The notes below the pieces were generated by a model, which was given only the letters and a program-made list of their open reading frames with translations, was not told the DNA's origin and searched no databases. A stretch of DNA of 64,000 nt. Source: Larix kaempferi (Eukaryota; Streptophyta; Pinopsida; Pinales; Pinaceae). The translations under genes and the position numbers were made by a program. This document shows positions 22,709 through 34,190 of the stretch, piece after piece (the stretch's first letter is position 1; each line of letters begins with the position of its first letter). Location of the stretch: contig BSBM01000904.1 in NCBI GenBank assembly GCA_027924585.1, positions 15,164,501 through 15,228,500 of the forward strand. Reading direction: 5' to 3'.

Positions 22709-23591
22709 TTTGCCTTCATCAACGTGTCTCTTGGATGAATAGTTTATGCATATACCTTTGTAATATTAAAGTGACTTGTGCTCCCGTTTCTTTTGAAGTA
22801 AAGTTATTTGAGATATTCATATTTTTGTAATGTCAACACTAAAAGACAAATTAGAAGAATAGAAACGGTTAGGGTATAGGTGGTAACTCTTGGCCCATTT
22901 TGTAAAGCTATATAAAGATGATCAGGGGAAGGGAGAAAGGACTTTTGGAAAGTGAAAGGTTTTCTGTCCTGTAAATGAACTGTTTCTGCTACATGAATGA
23001 GAAAATCGTTTGGCCTATAGAAGTTGGCACAACATTTTGCTTGAATTCTTGTTGATTAACTGCTGAACTATTTATGCATTATTATACATTTCATGTGAGA
23101 TCTTTCTTGGTTCTTATGAATTAATTCTTTGCTATGAATGGTTTCATGTTCTTTGCAAAATTTCTGTGTTAAATGGGTAATTGAATGCTTATATTTATCT
23201 GAGTTTTCTTGGATAATCTTTATTTCTGTTGTAAATGCTCCTTTCAATTTAACAGCTATCTGTGGAATTATTGGGTGTGTTTCCCAATTTATTACTCATT
23301 CTTTAAATTTGCTCCTTATAAGGATAGGATAATTTAGATTAAATTAGATTAGCATAGATTTGCTTCCCACATGCATTTAATTTAGTTCACGTGCATATCA
23401 TATTAAAATACAAAATATATAACCGGTGGATCGGGCTGCAACCAGTAAAGCAAGCAAATCTTTAAAACTCACGGTAGTCGGAACCGTTAACCGGACGTAT
23501 TCCCCACACTAAACGATGGGCGATCTAGTTGAGATCACATACTGGGGAGAATCACTTGCTGATTGATGCAGCGATATTCAAGGCATAAACA
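22709..23591 (+). other. Probable 3' UTR or LTR-like spacer
   Basis: AT-rich. TATATAAA at 22909-22916 followed by a purine-rich stretch looks like the promoter of an LTR, which would fit a 3' LTR of the element carrying the preceding reading frame. No second copy was found to prove it. The part next to 23592 replaces the missing left portion of the Copia-2 LTR. Confidence 0.4.
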
Positions 23592-23752
23592 TGCTCATTC
23601 TATCTCTGAGGAAGTTGTGGGGTTTTTCACCTTCTTGGTTTTCCCCAGTGAAATGCTTTGTGTCCCTTGTCTCTTGTGTTTGATATGTTGTACATGTTGT
23701 TCTCTCAATTAAGATCATAGGTCATATTGAATTAAATGATGAAAAACTAACA
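23592..23752 (+). repeat. Partial 5' LTR of Copia-2 (161 bp)
   Basis: Matches 29490-29651, from GCTCATTCTATCTCTGAGG to AAAAACTAACA. The upstream 420 bp of the LTR are missing and unrelated sequence precedes 23592. Confidence 0.85.
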
Positions 23753-23764
23753 TGGTATCAGAGC
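23753..23764 (+). other. Primer-binding site of Copia-2
   Basis: TGGTATCAGAGC, an exact complement of the plant initiator-Met tRNA 3' end, abutting the LTR. Confidence 0.9.
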
Positions 23765-24675
23765 TATCCTGAAGGAAGGCATTGTATGGCATTTATGACA
23801 CTTGTTGCACTTGTGACAAATTGGAAGCTAAGGCTTAGTTTAGTAAAAACTAGTCATCGTGGCACTTTCGCTATATATCAGTTTTGGCGAAGGTTCAGGA
23901 TCTGAAACTTTTTCAGGCCGAAGATGAAATTTTCATGTACCTTGTGTACGAAGATCAGACTTAGATTCGTTGTACTTTGTGAGATATTATTCGTACAATT
24001 TAGGGTTTCTACCTCTTCCATAATGCATCACTAAACAGGTGACCTAGGAACAAAGGTCATATCTAGGGCTAGGAAGCTCCAAATGGAATTACGTAAAATG
24101 TTTCAATTAAGGCACGGACTTTAGTTTCACAGGTCCGAGTTTCAGATGCCGAAGTTGAAACAGTGACACATGGCACTTCCTACAAGTTCGCTATGTTGTT
24201 TCATCCCATAAACAGGTCATGTTGTGACACTTAGCATATCTCTCTCATAGATAATCTATTTGAGGTCAGATCTGTGGGGTTGGAAATATGAAAGGTCATT
24301 ATACCATAGGCCAAAGTTTCAGACCCTAAGGATCCAAAATTTCAGAGATGCACCAGAAACAATATGGCATATATTTCTATCAAAACATAATTGGATTATG
24401 AGCACTTTCATTTTTGGCTTGTCACTGCTGCGGGAAATTAGGGATTTGGACAGAAGTGGAATTTTGGAATGCTCTCACCATGGGATTGTCTCTCCTCAGC
24501 AAAATTGAAATTTAGAGACCAAGATCGAAGTTTTTGGTTGGGTAGAACCTCGGGATCTATCAAACCCTAGTTCAGGTTTTGGACTAGAAAACCATAAAAC
24601 TAGATTTTGACAGAAGTTGCAGATCCAAAATTCGTAGGTCATTTTTGAAGGGTTAATTTTTGAATTTTTCGAAAT

Positions 24676-24935
24676 ATGAACACACCAGCTTACTCGCCTC
24701 AGTCAAATGCATCTCCCTGTCTAGACAAAAGTTTGAAATTCCAAGTTTGGATTTTTAGGGTTTCTCTACCAAACCCTAGCCAGCTCCATATCCAGTTTCA
24801 GCAAATCAAAGTGTATAGGATTGTGTTAATCCTAGAAGAGCATGAATTGGATGCCTACATAAGTGAAGAAGTTCCAGTTCCAAAGGGAGATGAGGCTAAG
24901 GCCTTACATAAGAAGACTACAACCAACTGTTATAG
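24676..24935 (+). pseudogene. Copia-2 gag remnant
   Basis: The frame contains LEEHELDAYISEEVPVP and KGDEAKALHKK, which resemble the N-terminal copia gag block around ALEERELDxFV...EAKAxYKK. The rest of gag is not recognisable. Weak but positioned correctly between primer-binding site and pol. Confidence 0.5.
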
Positions 24936-25020
24936 GTATGACTTGAAGAGATACAAGTATGTTTTGAAATCCGTTTATGATATGTTTGTCTTCATATTAT
25001 TGAGGTTAGTACAATGTTGA

Positions 25021-26500
25021 TTAATTTTAGACTTGTCTTATCACCTTAGTAAAAGTATGCATGCATGTGATTGATAGAACACATTCATTGATTAGGGTTA
25101 TGACACTTATGATTGTACTAATGCATTGTGGTGTTGTGTGAGGATGATGTTGTCCGCTAACATGAAAGGTACATCAAGAAAGACAAATCAAGTTCTAGAT
25201 CAAGAACATATGACCATGGTGACATGAAGACAAAGACTCATCCATAGCCATTGATCACATAAAATCTCTACTTACGAGGTATGTATAATTTGGTTCTACA
25301 ATGCTTAACTTATGAGATATGCAGGTTACTAGCACAAGGTCTCTAAATCATTGAAGAGAACAAAGAAGACATTGTTTGGGTATGTTAGACATAACTAGAA
25401 AACATGATAATCTAGGTATGTTTTTCGTGTATCAAGTTAGAATCCTACCTTGTGTTAGGATCTTATATAAGTATAGTTTTTGTATGATTGATAATTATTA
25501 TTCATGAAGTTATAAGTTTGAGTAATCATGGGTTTATGCATATTATGCTTCTTACTTTGATTGATGATATGACAAACCAGAAGAGTCCTATGGTCAAATA
25601 AGAATATGCATGAGTAAAAGAAGTCCTCCCTAAAACCTTGAATACTAATGCTTGTGATAAATTACATGTGTATGAAATGACCATGACCATACATGTTTAA
25701 TATTATTTAGAATCATAATGTCTTGATAGTATTCAGATTATACTAATGAATGTATGATTATGTATGAGATCTTGAGGATGACACAATGATGACACTAGTG
25801 CACACTTAAGAATGCATAGTGGTCCAAGATGGATATAAGTTCAAGGACGGATCAATCCAGGAAGCAAAGATCAAGAGGTACACACTCCATTAGTTCCTGC
25901 AAGGAAGCAAAGATCAAGAGGTACACACTCCATTAGTTCCTGCAAGGAAGCAAAGATTGAGAGGGAGTCTACCCAACAACTAAACAAAGATAAGTATTTG
26001 AATTATCATTTCTTGTATATATGATTACTTAAATGATGTTGTTAAGTCATGTACATACTTATGTTCCTAGATTTTGGATGTATATTATGCATTTTTAGAA
26101 AATTTGCATTAATGAACAAGATACTACTAATATAGTAATGGGTAAGTGGCCTATGGTACTGTACAACATTCCATTGCTACTTATCTAGTATGAAACCTCT
26201 TTGCTGACATGTTGGGAGTAGTGCACACTCTTAACAATGTTCTGGTAGAGATGGAAGGCATCTAGAAAGTTACAGGATATGGACAAATGTTGTATTGAAG
26301 CATTGGCTAAGATAATTGCATGATTGTATGACATATGTCCTTATGCGTAAGATTTTGTTCTGAAAACTATGAGATGTCTCTAATCATGCAATTGAATTTG
26401 ACTTGTAGGAAATATAGTGTACAATCACCTACAAAACAATGACATTTGTTCCAGTGACGGAGTTCAAGAAAACTACCTATTGAAGATATTGAAGAATTTG
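25021..26500 (+). other. Copia-2 internal region without recognisable coding
   Basis: Protease and integrase would be expected here, but no motif of either was found in any frame. It contains the 43-bp tandem repeat listed separately. Confidence 0.55.
25859..25963 (+). repeat. 43-bp tandem repeat, 2.4 units
   Basis: Units start AGGAAGCAAAGAT at 25859, 25902 and 25945. The first two are essentially identical, indicating recent duplication. Confidence 0.92.
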
Positions 26501-28102
26501 AAGTTCCCAAGATCAGGGATGCAGTAATGGAAGGATGCCATGATCGAGGAGTACCAGTCGATCATGAAGAATGATGTCTGGGATGTGGTCCCGAGACCAT
26601 AAGGGAAGTCTGTTGTGACTTCCAAATGGATCTACAAGATCAAGCATGTTGCAAATGGTAGCATAAAGAAATACAAGAAAAGGTTTGTGGCTCATGGCTT
26701 CTCCCAGAAAGAAGGGATATATTATGAAGAAACTTTTGCACCTATAGCCAGATACACTTCCATCAGAATAGTGCTTTCTCTAGCTGCAGTGATGAAGTGG
26801 AAGATACACCATATGGATGTCAAGAAAGCTTTCTTGAATGGTGTAGTTGAAGAGGAAGTGTATGTGGAGAATCCACTAGGATTTGAGACACATGACAGGG
26901 AGTCACATGTGTGTAAATTAAAGAAAGCCTTGTACGGTTTGAAATAAGCACCCAAGACATGGTACGGTAAGATTGACAACTTCCTGACTAGTTTGGGCTT
27001 TACCAAGAGTAAAGCGGATTCCAACCTTTACTACAAGGTTGAGGAAGGAAATCCAGTGATACTCCTACTGTATGTAGATGACCTGTTTGTGACAGGTGAG
27101 ATTGGGTTGATTGCTGATACAGAGAGGAAGCTTGTTGCCGAGTTCGAGATGAAGGACTTGGGTATGATGTATTAATTTCTAGGTATGGAGGTGTGGCAGA
27201 GTGAAGATGGAATCTTCCTTGGACAAGGGAAGTATGTAGTAGAGATCCTGAAGCGGTTTGGGATGATGGACTGCAATGCCATGGCCACACCTATGGCATC
27301 AAACCTTAAGCTATTGAGTGATGCTTCATCAGAGTTGGTTGATTCCACGATGTATTGTCAGATGATTGGGTGCTTGATGTACCTGACGAACACGAGACCA
27401 TATATTTTCTTTGTTGTGAACACCTTGAGCCAGTTCTTGATGGATCCTAGACATGTTCACTTGATTGTTGTAAAGCATATTTTGAGGTACCTGAAGGGTA
27501 CGGTTGATTATGGGTTCAAGTATGATGTGAATCAAAAGTTTAACCTGGAGGGTTATGTTGATTCAGATTGGGCAGGCAGTGCTGCAAATAGGAAGAGCAC
27601 TTCGGGGTGCTACTTCAGTATGGGATCAGGTGTGATCTCTTTGTTTAGTAGGAAGCAATCCTACATAGCACTGAGCACAGCCGAAGCAGAGTATGTCGTG
27701 GCTTGTTCGGCTAGTTGTGAGGTAATATGGATAAGGAAGCTACTGTCAAATTTATTTGATCTCGAGTTGGATGCTACTTGTATCTTCTATGACAACCAGA
27801 GTTGTTTGAAGTTGTCATAGAACCTAGTGTTCCATGACAAGTTGAAGCATATCGAGATCAAATATCACTATATCAAGGACATGGTGCAGAGAGGAGCAGT
27901 GAAGCTCCAGTATGTTGCGACGGACGAGCAGATAGCAGATGTGTTGACCAAATCACTAGCCAGGGTGAAGTTCGAGTACTTCAGAGAGAGGCTTGGTGTT
28001 CTTCAGATTGAAGATACTTCCAGGAGGAAGTTACGATACACAGTTGCTAGAGCCATTCCAAGCACGGTGGTAAGAGGATCCTTCCCATGGATGTGGATGT
28101 AA
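26501..28102 (+). pseudogene. Copia-2 reverse transcriptase and RNase H
   Basis: RT starts near WKDAMIEEYQSIMKNDVWDVV (26528), with the stops TAA at 26525 and 26600. It continues FVAHGFSQKEGIYYEETFAP, HHMDVKKAFLNGVVEEEVYV, LKKALYGLK then TAA at 26945, and the intact active site LLLYVDDLFVTG. TAA at 27173 interrupts before FLGMEVWQSEDGIF. RNase H follows (GYVDSDWAGSAANRKSTSG, LSTAEAEYVVACSASCEVIW, FYDNQSCLKLS, TAG at 27818, HIEIKYHYIKDMVQRG, TDEQIADVLTKSLARVKFEYF). All blocks share one frame. Four of the five stops sit at likely Gln codons; the fifth (27173) replaces a likely Tyr codon. Inactive as it stands. Confidence 0.92.
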
Positions 28103-28119
28103 GTGTTGTGTGATGAACA

Positions 28120-28340
28120 TCAGGATGATGCTATGTATGATGATGATCAAGATGATCATGTGATGATGATGTGCATCAGGATGATGCTATGATGATGATC
28201 AGGATGATCATGTGTGTGATGAGCATCAGGACGATGCTCTGGATGATGTTCTAGATGATGATGATCAGTATGATCATGAGCATCAGCATGATGCTCCGTG
28301 CGAGGATGATCAGGTTGATCATGAGTATCAGGATGATACT
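28120..28340 (+). repeat. GATGAT/CATCAGGATGATG-rich degenerate repeat
   Basis: Imperfect repeats of GATGATCA and GCATCAGGATGATGCT downstream of the RNase H stop. Confidence 0.75.
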
Positions 28341-28370
28341 CCGAGACCGTGGATATGTGGAAGGTTGTGC

Positions 28371-28800
28371 AGTAGCATGTAATTTATTCCTGGGAGATCC
28401 GATAGGTTGAGTAGTAAGCTCGTAATTAGTCCTGGGATGGTCTTTCAAGGTTTTGCGAGGTAGCATGTAATTTATTCCTGGGAGATCCGATAGGTTGAGC
28501 AGTAAGCTTGTAATTAGTCCTGGGATGCTCTTTCAAGGTTTTGCGAGGTCACATGTAATCATTCATGGAGATCTGATAGGTTGTGATAGTCACGTAATGA
28601 GTCCTGGGATGCTCTTTAGAGATATTTCCGGTTGCAAGATGCTCTTTTAAGGTTTTGTGAATTTCACATGTAATCAATCCTGGAGATCCGATAGGTTGTG
28701 TTGGGCACGTAATAAGTCCTGGGGTGCTCTTTAGAGATCTTGTCTGTTGCAAGATGCTCTTTCAAGGTTTTGTGAAGGAGGCACATAATCAGTCCTGAGA
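28371..28800 (+). repeat. 90-110-bp tandem repeats in the Copia-2 3' region
   Basis: About four and a half units, each with (C/G)ATGTAAT..ATTC, TGGGAGATCCGATAGGTTG, GTAATTAGTCCTGGGATGCTC and TTTCAAGGTTTTG blocks. The later two units contain an extra TTAGAGATNTTGC segment. Located between RNase H and the polypurine tract. Confidence 0.88.
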
Positions 28801-29067
28801 TTCCACCTCTGTCAGGCCACTCACATAGATGATGAAGACCTACAGGAGGCTAGGCATACATCCATCATGAAAAAGGGCTAGCTTTGTAGAACTTTTTATG
28901 TTGAGAATAATTGAGAGATAGCACCAGTGATCAAGATGACGAGTACATCGACAATGACGATGATCCTTCGTGATCCAGTGACGATGATCCAACTCCAGAA
29001 TTGAAGACTTGTGCCTATATGTATTGATGACCCATGTCAAGAGAATACCTTCCTAGTTAAGAAGGAG

Positions 29068-29651
29068 TGTTGATGTATTTGTAACTTCGGAATATATTCA
29101 CTTGTATATTGTATGCATTACATTTGTACTTTATTGTATCCCCAATGGAGATGTATTATTCCTCTGATTGGAAGTGTCTTCATTTGTATTTGCAAGTGTC
29201 ACAAGTTACATTAAAAGTGTCGCAACTTATATTTGATGGGTTATTAGACCACCTTGGTGGGTTCGACCCTATATGAGTCATAAGGATGGGTTATTAGGCT
29301 TCCTTAGGAAGTTGGACCAGTTAGGGTTAAAGGCAGGTCAATCCATTGTATAAATAGAGAGTGTGAGTCTCTCATTCTATTCATTCACTCACTCATCCAA
29401 CTCGCATAGTTGAGAGAGAGGAGTGCACACAAGTGGAGGAGGAGTAGCTGCTGGAGACATATATCTTTTGGGTTTGATCTTTGTATTGGTGCTCATTCTA
29501 TCTCTGAGGAAGTTGCGGGGTTTTTCGCCTTCTTGGTTTTACCCGGTGAAATGCTTTGTGTCTCTCGTCTCTTATGTTTGATATGTTGTACATGTTGTTC
29601 TCTCAGTTAAGATCCTAAATCATATTGAATTAAATGATGAAAAACTAACAT
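29068..29651 (+). repeat. 3' LTR of Copia-2 (584 bp)
   Basis: Starts TGTTGATGTATT after AAGAAGGAG and ends AAAAACTAACA. It contains a TATA box TATAAATAG at 29349-29357 followed by CT-rich repeats of CTCATTC/CTCACTC. The last 162 bp match 23592-23752. Confidence 0.9.
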
Positions 29652-32600
29652 GGAATACCTTATAACTAAATTCATTACTAGGTGTAATGATTTCCTTTCA
29701 ATTCTATATAACTAGTCAATTCAAAATAGTGAGAATATGTCTTCGATGTAGCTTTGTTCCACTATGCAAACACTAAAAACAATGCACAACACAAAATAAT
29801 GAAATTGATCTATTGTACAAATATTGAAATCAATTTTGTATTCTAAGAGAAATGGATATCTGATAACATAAATTCAAATTGCTAAAATGACTATTTTCAT
29901 TACTCAAATGGTGATTTCAACCATTTCAACACATAGGAATTAACCTAGAATCATGATTGGTGATTGTTGAAGTTGTAGAATTGTATCCATGTCAAAATTA
30001 AGGAAAAATTGACCAAAATAACATGGTGATAGCCCATTATCCCAAAATGCAATGAAGGTAAAAACTTAGTTGAAAATTATGGACTTTAAAATTACTAAAA
30101 TCTATGCAATATAATGAAATCAATATACTTGAAATTTTAATTCTAACAGACTACTTGTAATGTACTCAAAATTCTCAATACATTTTTTGAAAAAATGGAG
30201 TATAAATTTTTCCTTTTAAAACATCCTCCAAAGAGCCAACAAGTTATCCTTCGTAATCACTAAATCATTGTAATTAAGATACTTTCTTATCAATTGCATT
30301 CTAATATATAAGAGACTTATGAGATAATTCAATTCTAATCTATCAAAAGTAATTAAGACACTCACCATTTGAACACCATACTTAAAATACAACCACTGAA
30401 ATCTTATTGCCTAGTCTTACATTCATTTATCATTGTTATTGAGAAAAAGTCTTTTACTTACTTATTCAAGCATTAAGAATATAGTAGTTTCTTCTTGTAA
30501 TCACACTTATCTATTTTACTAAAGTATACTTGTTAATCCTCATTTACTAAAGTATACTCCATGATAGTACAAAATCATTGCTTACTTTATGTAGTACTTT
30601 TACTTTAATGTAGCTCTTATTTTATTGTTATGAGTACACTAGATATCCAATCTAATTCAAAGCATAACCATCACATTAATAAAATAAAAGCACAAACACA
30701 TAAATTAACGCAAAGTCTACTAACTATTTTATATATGCACAAGGCATAACACTTTATCAGTTACATCAATATTAACAAATATTAAGAATATAATTCTTTT
30801 CTTTAAAGGTAATTAAAGTTTATTTCCTTTTAAGTATAAACTTACTAATAAACCATAATCGGGACATTTCTACTTGATATGAGCATGATATTAAATAAAA
30901 GGGCTATTTTAAGTATTATTGGATGAACAACACATATACTCGTGATTCGCAGTCATGAGGATAAACAAGTTTTTATGGAGCATAACAACATAATGTTTAT
31001 TCAGAGGAGGAACATATAACATTTCATAATGTTTATTCAGAGGAGGAACATATAACATTTCATAATGTTTATTCAGAGGAGGAACATATAACATTTGTAA
31101 CATACGAATCTCAAAATGACAAGAACGTAGTTTAATGAATCTTAATATCTTTTATAAAAAAAATGTACAATGATGAAGCATACTTATTTGTGTTTCTCCC
31201 AGTCATTCTTACTCTGTCCAACTTATGTTTTCTCGTTAAGAGGTCACCCCCGAGCTAAGCATAAATCCACTAAGGTAGAAAACTCTTCCTTTGGGATTTC
31301 TTAATTTTTCTTAGAGGATAAGTTCACACTCATGACTAGATAAAATTTTAATCTTCAATTATATAAATAATCAACTTACTCAGTTTACCAAGCAAAATTA
31401 AACTGTAAGCTTAACTAATCCTTAAACCATTACTCGATTCTTTAGACTAACATTAGTTTCTATTTCCAATAACATGATTTTGGAACTTAATGGCTTGTTT
31501 TACATTTTGACCCGACCAGTATCTATTAGGAGATGCCTTCATGTATACAAGCAAGTAATTCCTTCCCGCTCAGCATGGAAGACAAAGAATTAGAGCTCGA
31601 GCCGTCCATAATACCCTGCTTTCTACCACATTATACAACTGAATAATTCATTATAAAACAAAAGGATCAACCCTGCTTTCTTGTTTATACCGAATCATGT
31701 TCCCATGTTTTTCCTATATTTAAAAAGTGTTTTACATTTCACTAACAACTAGACAATGGAATTGGTTTCTCTTCCATTGAGGCTGGCCAATTATTTATTA
31801 CAAAACAGTTATAAGATTTCGAGGGTTATTTCCCCCACAACAGGGTTCTCCTTACCGGACATATAAATACTTATATTACCTGCTAGAATTACTCTCTCAT
31901 TGAACAAAAGATCACCCTTATAATGATGTTAGGATAAAATCCATCCTATACCTAATTCTGGATCTATCTTCTCCCGATGAGGAATGCTACAAGTACTAGA
32001 TGGGAAAATTAGATGGGAAATCCTAAACCACCCAACCATAAACCAACGAGAACACTTAACCTAAGGTATATCTTTCTATTCACCCTTGATCCAAGCCATG
32101 ATACCACTAGGGTTAAGTTTTCTCGGGTATTTCTAGGATTTAACGTTGGACTTTCAGCCTATTACCAAATTAAATATTTTCACAAGAACATACCAGTTCT
32201 TTTACCAACAAGTTGATACCTCTTTGAATACCTTACAAAGAGCATAATTATCAAAGCTTGTATTTAGTTCAAGAATTTTATCTTTTACTAGTCGTAAATG
32301 CTTCTCAATCAGGAAAACACCTCTTTCTTATCAGCACATCGACTCCTACACTCTATGGTGAGAGATAATTTTGAATCATTGGAACAAGGTTGAACTTGAA
32401 CTCATGAAAATTATATTCTTAGCAAAAAAAATTTCTCCAAGGCACAGTTAGCTATCCTTCCGTCTTATCTCCCTTTTCCAATTCAACGAATGAATAAAAA
32501 TTATTCCTTTTCTTGTTTATATATCTCCTTCCCCCCCCCCCCCTTGAATTTCCTCATGAAGGGGAGAGATACTATTTTTATTGTTTCTTTCCCTTAAATC

Positions 32601-32889
32601 TAGGGAGGACACCTAAGCTTGACCTTAGAGTCATGGTGATATTTTTATGGCACGTTATAGATTCTTAGATATTAGAATTTAATTCAAATTGATTTATTAA
32701 GTCTTCCCAAACTTAAACTTCCCCTCTAGTGGGATCATTGCCTCTCTTACTTTGGTGTTTCCTATTGGTTTTGAAGGAACAAAATTTTTAATGCAATAAA
32801 TATAAATATTTACAATTGCTACCACTAAGCAATGTTCATAGTGTATCTTCACAATTACATGTGACCGCGATGTTTAAATAATCAAATCA
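29652..32889. other. AT-rich region, probably 3' part and LTR of the split chromovirus
   Basis: No gene recognised. Because the chromovirus pol end at 32890-32976 runs leftwards, its 3' LTR is expected here. A - strand TATATAAAC near 32512 and a purine-rich AGGGCGAGGG near 32925 would fit an LTR promoter and a polypurine tract, but no second LTR is available for comparison. A run of 13 C occurs at 32531-32543. Confidence 0.45.
30989..31096. repeat. 36-bp tandem repeat, three perfect units
   Basis: CATAATGTTTATTCAGAGG... units at 30989, 31025 and 31061 are identical. On the - strand they give a repeated 12-residue open stretch that I treat as non-coding. Confidence 0.95.
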
Positions 32890-32976
32890 AAACTTCAAAG
32901 GTGAAACTATGGATATTTCATACCCTCGCCCTTAAAACAACATCGTCCCCGGTGTTCTAAAATTGAAAATTTCATT
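32890..32976 (-). pseudogene. Chromovirus pol 3' end, left of the gypsy insertion
   Basis: On the - strand this continues the sequence found right of 46054 and encodes EHRGRCCFKGEGM, similar to the tail after the chromodomain in plant gypsy elements, followed by a purine-rich stretch. It is separated from the rest of the pol by the 13-kb insertion. Confidence 0.55.
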
Positions 32977-32981
32977 ATTGT
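32977..32981. repeat. Target-site duplication ATTGT, left copy
   Basis: Exact match to ATTGT at 46050-46054. Confidence 0.9.
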
Positions 32982-33704
32982 TGTTAACACCCAAAAAGTG
33001 TTCACTACCTCATCTACCACATTATATGGCTCATTTGTCCATTTTCCTACCATATTTCCCTTAAAATCCCAAAAAATCTCGTTAAAAAGCCTCCAAAAGG
33101 CCTAAAATGCCTCCAAAAGGCCACAAAACCCTCAAAATAGCCTAAAAAAGGCTAAAAAACCCTTTTTCCTCCAAAAATAGCAAAAATCCCCTAAAAAGGG
33201 AATAAAAAATATAAAATAATGAGGAAAAGGAGGAAAAAACCCAATACAGCTGCCCAAAACCATGTGTTTTCCAAAACCATGGGTCAGCACTCCACCACCA
33301 AAAAACTATAAATAGGTGATGGAGATCCCTTATTCCAGATCCACAATCACAAGCACCCTTACTCTGCCAAAATCTCTCTCGAAACCCTAGTTCACCATTG
33401 AACTATTTTCACCTTGAGAGCCACCTTTGGCCCATTCCCAACATTGGAAAAGGAGAAGGAGCATATTGAAGCTTGGAGCATCCTCTTGGACACTGCAAAG
33501 GGCTTCATCAAACCTTTACATTGAAGGTAATATCAATACAAAAAGCCATTCTTTAAATTTGATGTTTATGTTTTATGCATATTTTAGAAGTAATTTAATT
33601 TCTGTTTTAGCTTAATTATTTACATTTACTGAACTGCTACTAAGGAGTCCATTCTCCTTAGTAGGTGCTCATTTGCACAAGCTAGGGGTAAAACCCTAGC
33701 TACA
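32982..33704 (+). repeat. 5' LTR of the young gypsy element (723 bp)
   Basis: TGTTAACACCC...CTAGCTACA. Contains a 21-bp segment (about 33095-33115) absent from the 3' LTR, where a CCTCCAAAAGGCC repeat has been gained or lost. TATA box at 33307. Confidence 0.95.
33307..33314 (+). promoter_or_regulatory. LTR TATA box
   Basis: CTATAAATAGG in U3 of the 5' LTR, repeated at 45652-45659 in the 3' LTR. Likely drives the sense genomic transcript. Confidence 0.7.
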
Positions 33705-33708
33705 GTTT

Positions 33709-33724
33709 TGGCGACTCCACTAGA
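33709..33724 (+). other. Primer-binding site of the young gypsy element
   Basis: TGGCGACTCCACTAGA, four bases after the LTR end. It differs by a few bases from the TGGCGACTCCGCTGGGGA-type sites of related plant gypsy elements. Confidence 0.75.
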
Positions 33725-33804
33725 TTTTGAATTTCTGGTTTCCGTTTTGAATTTTTTCCTTTCGGTTGTCCCTTTCGGCCGCCGCATACCGCGTCTTTTC
33801 CCTC

Positions 33805-34190
33805 TGCAGTCGCATCCCGACCGTGCCTTTCAGGCCTTTACCTGCGATCCGACCGCGGCTCTCAGATTGCTTCCGACGCCCTGCCAGCGGATTCAAGTCT
33901 GTTACCTGCGATCCGACCGTGGCTAATCAGCCTGTTTGCCGCGATCTGACTGCGCCTGTCGGCCATTTTCCCGCGTCCCGACTGCGGCTATCTGCCTCTT
34001 TCGGACATCCCGACTGCGTCTATAAGCCCTTTTGTCGCGACCCGACTGCGTCTTTTTCCCTATTTTCTGCGTCCCGACTGCGTCTGTTGGCCCGAAAGCC
34101 ACGACCCGACCGCCACTGTTGCCCTCAAACCCGCGGTCTGCCTGTTCTGTTTCGCCACAGACCCGCGGTCTGATTTCTGCATTTTTCTGT
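33805..34190 (+). repeat. 32-bp tandem repeat array in the gypsy leader
   Basis: About ten units around GCGACCCGACTGCGTCT / GCGATCCGACCGCGGCTCT followed by a pyrimidine-rich spacer. Period is about 32 bp. CpG-rich against an AT-rich flank. Related to the array at 42325-42615. Confidence 0.85.

Larger units (their letters stand above)
23592..29651 (+). mobile_element. Copia-2, internally deleted Ty1/copia retrotransposon (+ strand)
   Basis: A partial 5' LTR (23592-23752), perfect tRNA-iMet primer-binding site, gag remnant, RT-RNase H, long 3' non-coding repeats, polypurine tract AAGAAGGAG and complete 3' LTR (29068-29651). Integrase and most of gag and protease are absent or unrecognisable, although 2.7 kb separates the primer-binding site from RT. 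The RT-RNase H part keeps one frame over 1.6 kb with only in-frame stops. Non-autonomous. No target duplication was visible, as expected if the 5' end is truncated. Confidence 0.88.

Noticed and set aside
30989-31096. CRISPR-like repeat array
   Set aside because: Units are contiguous without unique spacers and the DNA is plant nuclear.
30909-31103. A repeated 12-residue peptide on the - strand
   Set aside because: It is only the translation of a perfect 36-bp tandem repeat in AT-rich spacer.
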